Assembly (NCBI GenBank): GCA_030679915.1
Contig: JAUXRY010000011.1
Location: forward strand, 1-64,000
DNA: 64,000 bases
Source: Thiobacillus sp.
GTDB taxonomy: Bacteria > Pseudomonadota > Gammaproteobacteria > Burkholderiales > Thiobacillaceae
Direction: 5' to 3'
Below the pieces are notes generated by a model. That model was not told the origin of the DNA, ran no database searches, and saw only the letters and a list, made by a program, of their open reading frames with translations. This document shows, in pieces, positions 52,430 to 59,953 of this stretch. The position numbers and the translations under genes were made by a program. Numbering within the stretch: position 1 is the stretch's first letter; each line of letters starts with the position of its first letter.

Positions 52430-52744
52430 ATGAACAAATTCAACAAATATCTCTCCGCAGCGCTTCTGGCCGTCACGCTGGTGTCCGTTGTGGGTTGTGC
52501 TTCATCCAACAAGCATTCAGGAACCGGTGAATACATTGATGACAGCGTCATCACCACCAAGGTGAAAGCCGCCATTTTCAATGAGCCCAGCCTGAAGGTT
52601 GCTGAGATCAACGTCGAGACTTTCAAGGGCGTAGTTCAATTGAGCGGCTTCGTCCATACCGCTGCTGACATCCCCAAGGCGATTGAAGTGACCCGCAGCG
52701 TCAAAGGCGTGGTATCCGTCAAGAACGATATGCGTCTCAAGTAA
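52430..52744 (+). CDS. BON-domain lipoprotein
   Basis: A 104-residue lipoprotein with signal peptide and lipobox VVGC (Cys near 23), then one BON domain (about 36-104; YIDDSVITTKVKAAIF, VVQLSGFVHTAADIPKAIEV). It is related to the BON protein at 46387 but anchored by lipid. BON proteins of this type contribute to outer-membrane integrity under stress. It is followed by a hairpin. Confidence 0.93.
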   Translation: MNKFNKYLSAALLAVTLVSVVGCASSNKHSGTGEYIDDSVITTKVKAAIFNEPSLKVAEINVETFKGVVQLSGFVHTAADIPKAIEVTRSVKGVVSVKNDMRLK

Positions 52745-52760
52745 ACGACAGCTGACGTGA

Positions 52761-52791
52761 GCCAGTACCAGAACCAAGTTCTGGCACTGGC
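52761..52791 (+). terminator. Hairpin after the BON lipoprotein gene
   Basis: GCCAGT-A-CCAGAAC pairs with GTTCTGG-C-ACTGGC around CAA, with one A/C mismatch in a stem of about 14 positions. It lies 17 bp after the stop. There is no T-run, so it is an incomplete terminator or stability element. Confidence 0.5.
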
Positions 52792-52938
52792 CATGTACGT
52801 TCAGGCTTGCAGGCTTGATATGCAAAACCTGAAATTGATTGTAGGGTTAGTGAAAGGCAGTGTGCGTTATCAACTTGGTATCCAAGTGTGCTGTCTGATA
52901 ACCGGGCTTTTTTACCATGAACGAAAAAGGATTTATCC

Positions 52939-53274
52939 ATGAACGCTAAGAGCATGTCTGGTGATACGGACACAAATGACGTGACGAAAGAGCAGCTGAT
53001 CCAGGACTTCAAGGTCGTGGTCGCTGATGCCGAGGCGCTGATCAAGGCCACAGCGGGCCAGGGTGGAGAGGCCGTGGCCGCCATGCGCGCCAAGGCCGAA
53101 GCCTCGCTTGCTGCAGCAAAAGTAAAAATGAGCGAAGCCCAGGCCGCACTGATGGTCAGGACGCGCGCCGCCGCCAAGGCCACGGATGAGTATGTCCATG
53201 TACACCCCTGGCAGGCCATCGGTGTGGGCACTGCGGTTGGGCTGCTGGTTGGCCTGCTGATTGCCCGGCGCTAA
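52939..53274 (+). CDS. yqjD: YqjD/ElaB family (DUF883) membrane protein
   Basis: A 111-residue protein of the DUF883 family: a hydrophilic Ala/Glu/Lys-rich helical region (residues 15-80) followed by a single C-terminal membrane helix after the conserved HPWQAIGVGTAVGLLVGLLI, ending in RR. E. coli YqjD and ElaB associate with ribosomes at the inner membrane in stationary phase. It is the first gene of a yqjD-yqjE-yqjK unit. Confidence 0.93.
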   Translation: MNAKSMSGDTDTNDVTKEQLIQDFKVVVADAEALIKATAGQGGEAVAAMRAKAEASLAAAKVKMSEAQAALMVRTRAAAKATDEYVHVHPWQAIGVGTAVGLLVGLLIARR

Positions 53275-53282
53275 GCAAAGCG

Positions 53283-53675
53283 ATGGCTGAGGAATCGCAA
53301 GCTGCGCCGGAGGGGTTGTTTGAATCCCTGAAGACGTTGTCAGTGAGTCTGGTCAGCATTGTTCATACCCGACTTGAGCTGTTGTCCACGGACGTGGCTG
53401 AAGAGCGGGAGCAGCTGACCTCATTTCTGGTGCTGGTGCTGATTGCGCTGGGGTGTCTGGGTATTGGTATCGTGCTGCTGACGATTCTGGTTGTGGTCGT
53501 CTTCTGGGAGACGCACCGGCTGCTGGCGCTGTCTGGCATGACCGGCCTATTTCTGATGGTCGGCGTTGGCTTGGGGTGGTTTGCCCTGCATCGGGTTAGA
53601 ACCAAGCCAAGGTTATTTGAAGCGAGCCTGACCGAACTATCCAAAGACCGGCAGCAACTCCGTTCGGGATCATGA
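53283..53675 (+). CDS. yqjE: YqjE-like holin-superfamily membrane protein
   Basis: A 130-residue protein with an N-terminal amphipathic region (GLFESLKTLSVSLVSIVHTR), two adjacent membrane helices (about 45-70 and 78-100) and a charged tail. This is the pattern of the YqjE / phage-holin-3-6 family, which is not phage-derived here. It starts 8 bp after yqjD and overlaps yqjK by four bases. Confidence 0.9.
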   Translation: MAEESQAAPEGLFESLKTLSVSLVSIVHTRLELLSTDVAEEREQLTSFLVLVLIALGCLGIGIVLLTILVVVVFWETHRLLALSGMTGLFLMVGVGLGWFALHRVRTKPRLFEASLTELSKDRQQLRSGS

Positions 53676-53950
53676 GCGGCAAGCTTACCCAGCTGTCCAA
53701 ACGTCGCCAGCAACTGGTGGCGCAGGCGGACGCGCAACGCGCCACCCTGGTGGACACCCTCGAACCGTGGCGTGCGCGCCTGGCGCGGGTGGACCGCGGG
53801 GTGGCTGTGCTGCGTTATGTGAGGCGCCATCCCGTTCTGATGGTGGGCGCCTCGCTTTTAGTGGCTGCATTGCGCCCGAAACGCGTTGGCAGATGGCTGC
53901 AGCGTGGCTTGATGATATGGCAGCTTGGGCGCCGGTTGCGTAAACATTGA
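53672..53950 (+). CDS. yqjK: YqjK-like protein
   Basis: A 92-residue, strongly basic protein like YqjK: Arg/Gln-rich N-terminal helix (LSKRRQQLVAQADAQRATL), a short hydrophobic stretch (VLMVGASLLVAAL) and a basic end (LGRRLRKH). ATG overlaps the yqjE stop (ATGA), so translation is coupled. It is the third member of the yqjDEK unit. Molecular role unknown. Confidence 0.88.
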   Translation: MSGKLTQLSKRRQQLVAQADAQRATLVDTLEPWRARLARVDRGVAVLRYVRRHPVLMVGASLLVAALRPKRVGRWLQRGLMIWQLGRRLRKH

Positions 53951-54038
53951 GCATTACAAACCGGGTCATCAATCTGATACCAGATGAAACGGTCGTCTGG
54001 CGGGCGCGAGCCCTTTGCGAACCGGAATAATCAAGAAA

Positions 54039-55487
54039 ATGCCCTGCCAGAATGTTGATCAACCCGTGCCATCGCGCCCGCTTACTTTCTCCTGCGTGGT
54101 ACTCAAACGCATGGCGGCAGCTGCCTGCTGCCTGCTCACATTTGCCGGATGCGCAACCATCCCTGACGCCGCGGCAGAACGCGAAATGGACAAGCCGCGC
54201 GTACAGGCTGTGGCGTTCGATAACGCGCGCGGCCCGGTTTCCGTCAACAAGAACTCGGCCATTATTCGGGGACTCAAGCGCGAATCCGGCAACATCGACA
54301 TCCTGCAGAAACACTTGGCCCTGGAACAGACGATTAACGTCGACAGCCCCCTGGTTCTGGGCAACAAGCTGGTTTTGCTACAAGACGGACCGGCAACTTA
54401 TCAAGCCATGTTCGCGGCCATGCGCGCGGCCAAAGACCATATCAACCTGGAAACCTATATCTTTGAAGACGACGAGATTGGTAATCAGTTTGCAGACCTG
54501 TTGCTGGAAAAACAGGCCGCGGGCGTTCAGGTCAATCTGATATACGACAGCGTCGGCTGCCTGAATACACCCAAGGCATTTTTCGAGCGCCTGAGTGCCG
54601 GCGGTATCCAGGTGCTCGAGTTCAATCCAGTCAACCCCTTGGCCAGAAACAAGAAGGGGTGGCTGCTTAATAACCGCGACCACCGCAAGTTGCTGGTGGT
54701 CGATGGCCGCATCGCTTTCATCGGCGGCATCAATATCAGTGAATCGTATTCCAGCGGACCTTCCCTCAGGAAAGCTCGAAAGAAGGACGCGACGCCGATT
54801 GGGTGGCGGGACACCCACTTGCAGATCGAAGGACCGGTGGTGGCGGAATTTCAAAAACTGTTCATCCACACTTGGGTGAAGCAGGAAGGTCAGCCACTGG
54901 CTGAAAAAAGCTACTTCCCCAAACTCGACAACAAGGGGGACGCGATCGTGCGTGCCATCGGCAGCGCCTCTGCCGACCCGCACAGCCTGATCTATCTCAC
55001 ACTGCTATCGGCGATCGACCATGCAGAACAGCGTGTAAACCTCACCAACGCCTACTTCGTTCCCGATCCTCAATTGCTCAAGGCCTTGACTGACGCGTCG
55101 CAGCGCGGCGCCGACGTGAAGCTGGTCTTGCCGAGTCACACCGATTCCTGGGCGGTATTCCACGCCGGGCGCTCGCATTATTCAACGCTGCTGCGTGCGG
55201 GTGTCAGGATTTATGAGCGGCGCGGTGCGGTGATGCATTCCAAGACGGCCTCCATCGACGGCGTCTGGTCGACTATAGGTTCAACCAACCTGGATTGGCG
55301 CAGCTTTCTGCACAATGACGAAATCAATGCAGTGATACTCGGTAGCGATTTTGCAGGGCAAATGGATGCCATGTTCGCCCGTGATCTGGCAGAGTCTGAT
55401 GCCATCGATCTTGAGGGCTGGGAGCGCAGGCCATGGCTGTTCCGGCTGAAAGAGTGGACGGCACGGCTCGCAGAATACTGGTTGTAG
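54039..55487 (+). CDS. Phospholipase D-family lipoprotein, cardiolipin synthase-like
   Basis: A protein of about 482 residues with two complete HKD motifs: DHRKLLVVDGRIAFIGGIN and MHSKTASIDGVWSTIGSTN. These are the catalytic motifs of cardiolipin synthases and phospholipases D; the arrangement resembles ClsB/ClsC-type enzymes, which transfer phosphatidyl groups. A lipoprotein-like signal ends in FAGC, so the enzyme may be anchored at the outer face of a membrane. ATG 54039 keeps the basic residues (LKR) before the hydrophobic segment; ATG 54111 is an alternative start. It fits the membrane-stress theme of the cluster. Confidence 0.9.
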   Translation: MPCQNVDQPVPSRPLTFSCVVLKRMAAAACCLLTFAGCATIPDAAAEREMDKPRVQAVAFDNARGPVSVNKNSAIIRGLKRESGNIDILQKHLALEQTINVDSPLVLGNKLVLLQDGPATYQAMFAAMRAAKDHINLETYIFEDDEIGNQFADLLLEKQAAGVQVNLIYDSVGCLNTPKAFFERLSAGGIQVLEFNPVNPLARNKKGWLLNNRDHRKLLVVDGRIAFIGGINISESYSSGPSLRKARKKDATPIGWRDTHLQIEGPVVAEFQKLFIHTWVKQEGQPLAEKSYFPKLDNKGDAIVRAIGSASADPHSLIYLTLLSAIDHAEQRVNLTNAYFVPDPQLLKALTDASQRGADVKLVLPSHTDSWAVFHAGRSHYSTLLRAGVRIYERRGAVMHSKTASIDGVWSTIGSTNLDWRSFLHNDEINAVILGSDFAGQMDAMFARDLAESDAIDLEGWERRPWLFRLKEWTARLAEYWL

Positions 55488-55547
55488 TCTGAACAGGTTG
55501 GATGACCGTTGCCAAGCCGGAGCGCCCCACACCCTAATAGTGCCTTA

Positions 55548-55563
55548 TGTGCGTTACCGAACT
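55548..55563 (+). promoter_or_regulatory. Recurring dyad element, copy 11
   Basis: TGTGCG-TTAC-CGAACT within CTTATGT...ACTGATG, 163 bp before the DUF3185 gene. The left half is perfect; the right half misses the last base. Confidence 0.5.
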
Positions 55564-55726
55564 GATGGGTCCGGATGCGCCAGCTAAGCTGTTCGCTTGT
55601 ATTGTTTTTGACGCGGAATGTGATGCCAGGCGGAGAGGGCGATGCTGAAGCATCTGCCATGATCACTTTGCTGGTGACGCACAGTCACTGCCCACCTCGT
55701 TGACCCACGCACCATAAGGAGAAAAA

Positions 55727-55948
55727 ATGAACGCTGTTAAAGGAATCGCATTGGCGCTGATTGTGGCGGGCATACTGAGCCTGGCATACGGCGGATTCAG
55801 CTACACCAAGGAAACGCATGAGGCCAAATTGGGTCCGATCGAGTTTTCGGTTACGGACCGGGAGCGCGTCAATATCCCCGTCTGGGCAGGCGTGGGCGCC
55901 ATTCTGATTGGCGGAGCACTGCTTGTTTTTGGCGGCAACAAACGCTAG
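55727..55948 (+). CDS. DUF3185 family membrane protein
   Basis: A 73-residue protein of the DUF3185 family: helix 1 (IALALIVAGILSLAYGGFSY), a polar loop (KETHEAKLGPIEFSVTDRER) and helix 2 (IPVWAGVGAILIGGALLVFG) with a short basic tail. The YGGFSYTKE and IPVWAGVGAI motifs are characteristic. It is commonly found with other stress-associated small proteins. It precedes the AI-2E transporter gene by 48 bp. Confidence 0.92.
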   Translation: MNAVKGIALALIVAGILSLAYGGFSYTKETHEAKLGPIEFSVTDRERVNIPVWAGVGAILIGGALLVFGGNKR

Positions 55949-55996
55949 GCCCTTTTTTGCACCAAGCGTTCTGGCCTTCTTGAGGGGCTGCACCCT

Positions 55997-57172
55997 ATGA
56001 TTCCCCCTTCCCTTCCAGCCTCTCCAATTGGGAATTCAGCATCCGAGCCAGCGGTTGCTGATGCCATTCCGCACACCGCTCCTTTGCCCGTAGATGCACG
56101 CGGCGTCGCGCTCGTCATCATGGCGACCGTGGCGTTGATATTCGCACTGAACTGGGCGCAGCCGTTTCTGATCACCCTGTTGCTGGGGATCCTCTTTGCG
56201 TACACCCTGAACCCACTCGTGATGTGGCTGGAGCGGATCAGGATACCGCGGGTCGCGGGCGCCAGCCTGGTCATGCTGGCCGTCATCTGTGCACTCGTGT
56301 TTGGCACCTATGCGTTGCGAGGGCAGGTTCAAAGAATCATTGCGCAATTGCCTGAAGCGGCGAGCAAGGTGTCGACCGGGCTCGACAAAATGCGCAGCGG
56401 CCAGCAGAGCAATATGAAGCATGTTCAAGCTGCTGCGGAAACAATTGAAAAAGCCGCGAGTAAAGCCGACCTCTCGGCGCCACCCAAATCGCGCATCACG
56501 CGCGTTGTAATTGACGAACCTGCTTTCAAACTGAGTAACGCCTTATTGGTGGGATCCAAAGGGGTGCTCACGATCATTGGCCAGGCGGCCATGGTGTTTT
56601 TTCTGGTGTTCTTTTTCCTGCTGGGCGGTGATTTGTTCAAACGCAAGCTGGTGCGGCTCGCAGGCCCGACGCTGTCGAGAAAAAAGATCACGGTGCACAT
56701 CCTGGATGGGATCAATGATTCCATTCAGAAGTACATGTTCATGTTGTTGGTGACCAACGTTTTGTTGGGGCTGATCACTTGGGTCGTATTGCGATGGATC
56801 GGTTTGGAAAATGCCGGTGCCTGGGCCGTTGCTGCCGGTTTGCTGCATCTCATCCCTTATGCGGGTCCCGCCATCACCGCAGTCATCCTCGGTATGGCTG
56901 GTTTCATGCAATTCGATTCACTAGCTGTGGGGCTATTGATCGCAGGCACGTCGCTGTTGATTGCGACCTTCATCGGCACCATTGTCACCACCTGGATGAC
57001 CGGCAAGTTTGCAAAAATGAACATGGCTGCCGTGTTTGTGTCGCTGCTGTTTTGGGCCTGGTTATGGGGGGTGTGGGGCATGCTGCTGGGCTTGCCGATC
57101 ATCGTCATCGTGAAAGTCGTGTCACAACATGTGGAGCAGTTGCATCCCGTGGCGGAATTGCTGGGTAAATAA
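55997..57172 (+). CDS. AI-2E family transporter (PerM/UPF0118)
   Basis: A 391-residue membrane protein with about eight helices: two close to the N-terminus (about 37-80), one near 90-110, then a hydrophilic part (120-180) and a bundle of helices from about 190 to 370. FFLLGGDLFKRKLVRL and the C-terminal LPIIVIVKVV region fit the AI-2E/PerM superfamily, which exports signals or ions (Na+/H+ antiport has been reported for some members). The specific substrate cannot be read from the sequence. Confidence 0.9.
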   Translation: MIPPSLPASPIGNSASEPAVADAIPHTAPLPVDARGVALVIMATVALIFALNWAQPFLITLLLGILFAYTLNPLVMWLERIRIPRVAGASLVMLAVICALVFGTYALRGQVQRIIAQLPEAASKVSTGLDKMRSGQQSNMKHVQAAAETIEKAASKADLSAPPKSRITRVVIDEPAFKLSNALLVGSKGVLTIIGQAAMVFFLVFFFLLGGDLFKRKLVRLAGPTLSRKKITVHILDGINDSIQKYMFMLLVTNVLLGLITWVVLRWIGLENAGAWAVAAGLLHLIPYAGPAITAVILGMAGFMQFDSLAVGLLIAGTSLLIATFIGTIVTTWMTGKFAKMNMAAVFVSLLFWAWLWGVWGMLLGLPIIVIVKVVSQHVEQLHPVAELLGK

Positions 57173-57193
57173 TACCCCCGGGTTCGCCCCTGG

Positions 57194-57235
57194 AAAGGTT
57201 AACCCGGGATGCAGGGAGCACCTGGGTTAACCTTT
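57194..57235. terminator. Bidirectional hairpin between convergent genes
   Basis: AAAGGTTAACCCGGG (57194-57208) pairs with CCTGGGTTAACCTTT (57221-57235), with one G-U pair, around a 12-base loop. It stands between the convergent AI-2E transporter and argJ genes and can serve both. The A/T ends of the stem are only three bases, so strength is moderate. Confidence 0.65.
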
Positions 57236-57255
57236 CTGTCGCCGCAGAGTGTGGT

Positions 57256-58497
57256 TCAGGTGCGATATTCCGCGTTGATCTTCACATAGTCGTAAGAAAA
57301 GTCGCAGGTCCACACCGTGGCAGAAATTGTGCCGCGGTTGAGTGCCACGCGTACGGTGATGTCCGCTTCCTTCATGACAGCGGCGCCCTGCGCTTCGGTG
57401 TAGCTCGTCGCCCGCCCACCTTTTTCAGCCACCAATACGTCGCCCAGATATACCTGCAAGGTGTTCACGTCGAGATCCATGATGCCGGCATAACCAATCG
57501 CAGCAAGAATGCGTCCGAGGTTGGGGTCACTGGCGAAAAACGCGGTCTTGATCAGTGGGGAACGTGCGATGGCATAGGCAATCTGCTTGCATTCCGCATG
57601 GTCGCGCCCGCCTTCGACCTGTACGGTAATGAACTTGGTTGCGCCCTCGCCGTCACGCGCCATCGCCTGTGCAAGCTCGATTGAAACCGCGCTGACAGCG
57701 GCTTTTAGTGCCAGGTAGTCTGTGCTGAATGCATCGCTGATTTCCGCATTGCCGGCTTGTCCGGTGGCAATCAGGATGAAGCTGTCGTTGGTTGAGGTGT
57801 CGCCGTCCACCGTGACGCAGTTGAACGACACATCGGCGACGTCTTGCACCAGCTGCTGCATCAGCACAGGTGCGATGGCGGCGTCAGTGGCCACATAGCC
57901 CAGCATGGTCGCCATGTTGGGGTGGATCATGCCCGAGCCTTTGGCGATGCCGGTGACGGTGATGGCTTTGCCGCCGACCTGCGCCTGACGTGTGGTGCCC
58001 TTGGCGACGATATCGGTAGTCATGATGGCGTGGGCGGCTTCCGACCAGTGATTTGGTGCCAGATCGGTTTTCGCGGCAGGTAGTGCGGGCAGGATCTTGT
58101 CGATCGGCAGCGGTTCCAGAATCACGCCGGTGGAAAACGGCAGCACGTTTTCTGCCGTGCAGCCCATCAATTGCGCCACCGCTTCGCAGGTCTGGCGCGC
58201 GCGGTTCAGCCCTTCCTCGCCGGTGCCGGCGTTGGCGTTACCGGTGTTGATCACCAGTGCGCGGATGCGCCCGCCGTGCTGATTATTCTGACCCAGATGC
58301 TGTTTGCATAGCGTGACCGGTGCCGCGCAAAAGCGGTTCTGCGTGAACACGCCCGCGACCTGGCTGCCAGGTGCGAGTTCGATCAGCGTGAGGTCGCGCT
58401 TACCGGGTTTTTTGATGCCGGCAGAGGCAATGCCGATACGGATGCCCGCAACAGGTAACAGGGAGGCGGGATCAGGGGCAGTGAGGTTGACGGGCAT
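57256..58497 (-). CDS. argJ: Bifunctional glutamate N-acetyltransferase / ornithine acetyltransferase
   Basis: Recycles the acetyl group between N-acetylornithine and glutamate in arginine synthesis. The 413-residue precursor cleaves itself before Thr197 in NMATMLG, giving alpha and beta chains; Thr197 is then the nucleophile. KGSGMIHPNMATMLGY and the C-terminal CDFSYDYVKINAEYRT are as in the family. It stands alone on the minus strand. Whether it can use acetyl-CoA for the first step cannot be decided from sequence. Confidence 0.96.
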   Translation of the reverse strand: MPVNLTAPDPASLLPVAGIRIGIASAGIKKPGKRDLTLIELAPGSQVAGVFTQNRFCAAPVTLCKQHLGQNNQHGGRIRALVINTGNANAGTGEEGLNRARQTCEAVAQLMGCTAENVLPFSTGVILEPLPIDKILPALPAAKTDLAPNHWSEAAHAIMTTDIVAKGTTRQAQVGGKAITVTGIAKGSGMIHPNMATMLGYVATDAAIAPVLMQQLVQDVADVSFNCVTVDGDTSTNDSFILIATGQAGNAEISDAFSTDYLALKAAVSAVSIELAQAMARDGEGATKFITVQVEGGRDHAECKQIAYAIARSPLIKTAFFASDPNLGRILAAIGYAGIMDLDVNTLQVYLGDVLVAEKGGRATSYTEAQGAAVMKEADITVRVALNRGTISATVWTCDFSYDYVKINAEYRT

Positions 58498-58558
58498 GGC
58501 AGCGTAGAAGAACGGAAAACCGTTATTTTAAGCCGGGCAGCCGTTTTGATGGCACGTC

Positions 58559-58798
58559 CTAGGGTGTTTGTCTAAACAGCGCGTTCACCAAACGGCGAAA
58601 TTCCGGCCGCCATGGCCACACTGGATCGCTTTCAATCGAACGTGACAAAGCGGCCAGTGCGATCAGGCCAAATATGAAAAACAGACATTCCGAAATGAGT
58701 TGGCTTGGTGTAAGTAACCCGAATGGAATGTCCATAAAGCCGGGCACATAAAACAGGCTGGCAAACGCGGTAAAAAGAAGCGTTGGGCCGAGGTACAT
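58559..58798 (-). CDS. Small membrane protein
   Basis: A 79-residue protein with two hydrophobic segments (YLGPTLLFTAFASLFYVPGF and LISECLFFIFGLIALAALS) and a Trp/Arg/Pro-rich C-terminus (WPWRPEFRRLV). GGAG precedes the ATG on the minus strand. The family is not recognised. It is probably in the inner membrane and transcribed separately from argJ, 61 bp away. Confidence 0.65.
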   Translation of the reverse strand: MYLGPTLLFTAFASLFYVPGFMDIPFGLLTPSQLISECLFFIFGLIALAALSRSIESDPVWPWRPEFRRLVNALFRQTP

Positions 58799-58936
58799 GG
58801 AATTGCTCCGTTATTTTGCTATTTATAGCGTCCAACATAGCAAACGTTGTGCCAGAAATACAAAATTCATTTAAAACAAAGGCTTGGTTATCTGGCTGAA
58901 GCTGGATTAATGGTCAAGCGTAAACAAATCCGACAG

Positions 58937-59275
58937 CTATTTTTCTAACGGCAAGGCTGCGAGTTTGCGCAGTATCTCGTGAGAAAGTGAGTAAAACTGC
59001 GGCGTAGGACCCAAATCCTCGTAGATCGGGTCGCCATAATCGTCTTCGGCGATGATGCGCTTACCGGGGATATAGGGCATGGCCACTTCGAGCTCGTCGA
59101 GCGCTGCACGAACCAGATCGGCCATCAACTGGGACTCGCTGCGCCCCGGATACATGACGTGTAGCGCTTCGATGCGGGCGGCATCACGGAGCGGCAAATG
59201 AACCGTATAAGCCCGCACGGACGTGCGCTCATGTCCTTCTTTGCCCCAGCGTTGAATCAGTTCGGCGATGCGCAT
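58937..59275 (-). CDS. Conserved hypothetical protein
   Basis: A 112-residue soluble protein starting MRIAELIQRWGKEGHERTS. The centre reads like a ribbon-helix-helix type segment (HLPLRDAARIEALHVMYPGR then SESQLMADLVRAALDELE) that could bind DNA, followed by an acidic, Tyr/Pro-rich C-terminus (EDDYGDPIYEDLG). ATG 59275 is chosen over one at 59323, whose extra N-terminal residues look non-coding. No family name is assigned. Confidence 0.7.
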   Translation of the reverse strand: MRIAELIQRWGKEGHERTSVRAYTVHLPLRDAARIEALHVMYPGRSESQLMADLVRAALDELEVAMPYIPGKRIIAEDDYGDPIYEDLGPTPQFYSLSHEILRKLAALPLEK

Positions 59276-59338
59276 GCGCTTTCCTATGCATTGCGATGGT
59301 CTTGTTATAGCAAAGACCCGCACAAGGCAAAGCAGGAT

Positions 59339-59938
59339 TCAGTCCATTCGCTTCCAAACCAGCGTGCGATTGTTGGCCGGCATGGCGATGTCCTGCTGAA
59401 GTGATAACCCTTGCGCACGCGCCAGCGCGTCCACCGCTTCAAAATCGCGCACGCCCGAAGCCGGATCTCGCGACTTCAGCCAGATATCGAAACGGGCATT
59501 GCTTTCCGAGGTAAACGCGCCGTTGTAGTTAAACGGACCATAAATCACCAGCACGCCACCCGGCTCCAATACAGCGCCGATGCCCGCAAAAAACTGTTCA
59601 ACCGAGTCCCAGCCCATGATGTGCAGGGTGTTGGCCGAAAACACCGCGTCATAGCGGCCATGGCGCCAGGCTTGCTGGTTCACGTCCAGTTCGATTGGGG
59701 GCAGCACATTCGGCAGTGCTGCGTCGTTGAGCCACATCTGGATGCCCGTGTGGTGTGGCCGTACATCAGCGGTTTGCCAGCGCAGATGCGGCAGTGCCGC
59801 GCCAAAATCCACGGCGTGCTGGCCGGTGCCGCTGCCGATTTCCAAAACCGTGCTGCGGTCGGCAAACGCCTCGTGTAGAACGGCCAGGATCGGGTCGCGG
59901 TTTTGTACGCAGGATTCGGAAAAAGGTTTATTGCCCAA
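59339..59938 (-). CDS. DUF938 SAM-dependent methyltransferase-like protein
   Basis: A 199-residue protein of the DUF938 family. The N-terminus NKPFSESCVQNRDPIL is the family signature; VLEIGSGTGQHAVDF is the SAM-binding motif I, and FSANTLHIMGWDSVEQFF follows. The substrate is unknown. It starts at TTG 59938 with GGAGT about 8 bp upstream; no ATG or GTG fits. It lies 15 bp downstream of the helicase gene on the same strand. Confidence 0.9.
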   Translation of the reverse strand: MGNKPFSESCVQNRDPILAVLHEAFADRSTVLEIGSGTGQHAVDFGAALPHLRWQTADVRPHHTGIQMWLNDAALPNVLPPIELDVNQQAWRHGRYDAVFSANTLHIMGWDSVEQFFAGIGAVLEPGGVLVIYGPFNYNGAFTSESNARFDIWLKSRDPASGVRDFEAVDALARAQGLSLQQDIAMPANNRTLVWKRMD

Positions 59939-59953
59939 GGGGTGACTCCAGTT

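Noticed and set aside
53283-53675. Holin-like protein as a sign of a prophage
   Set aside because: It belongs to the yqjD-yqjE-yqjK unit; no other phage gene, integrase or attachment site is visible.
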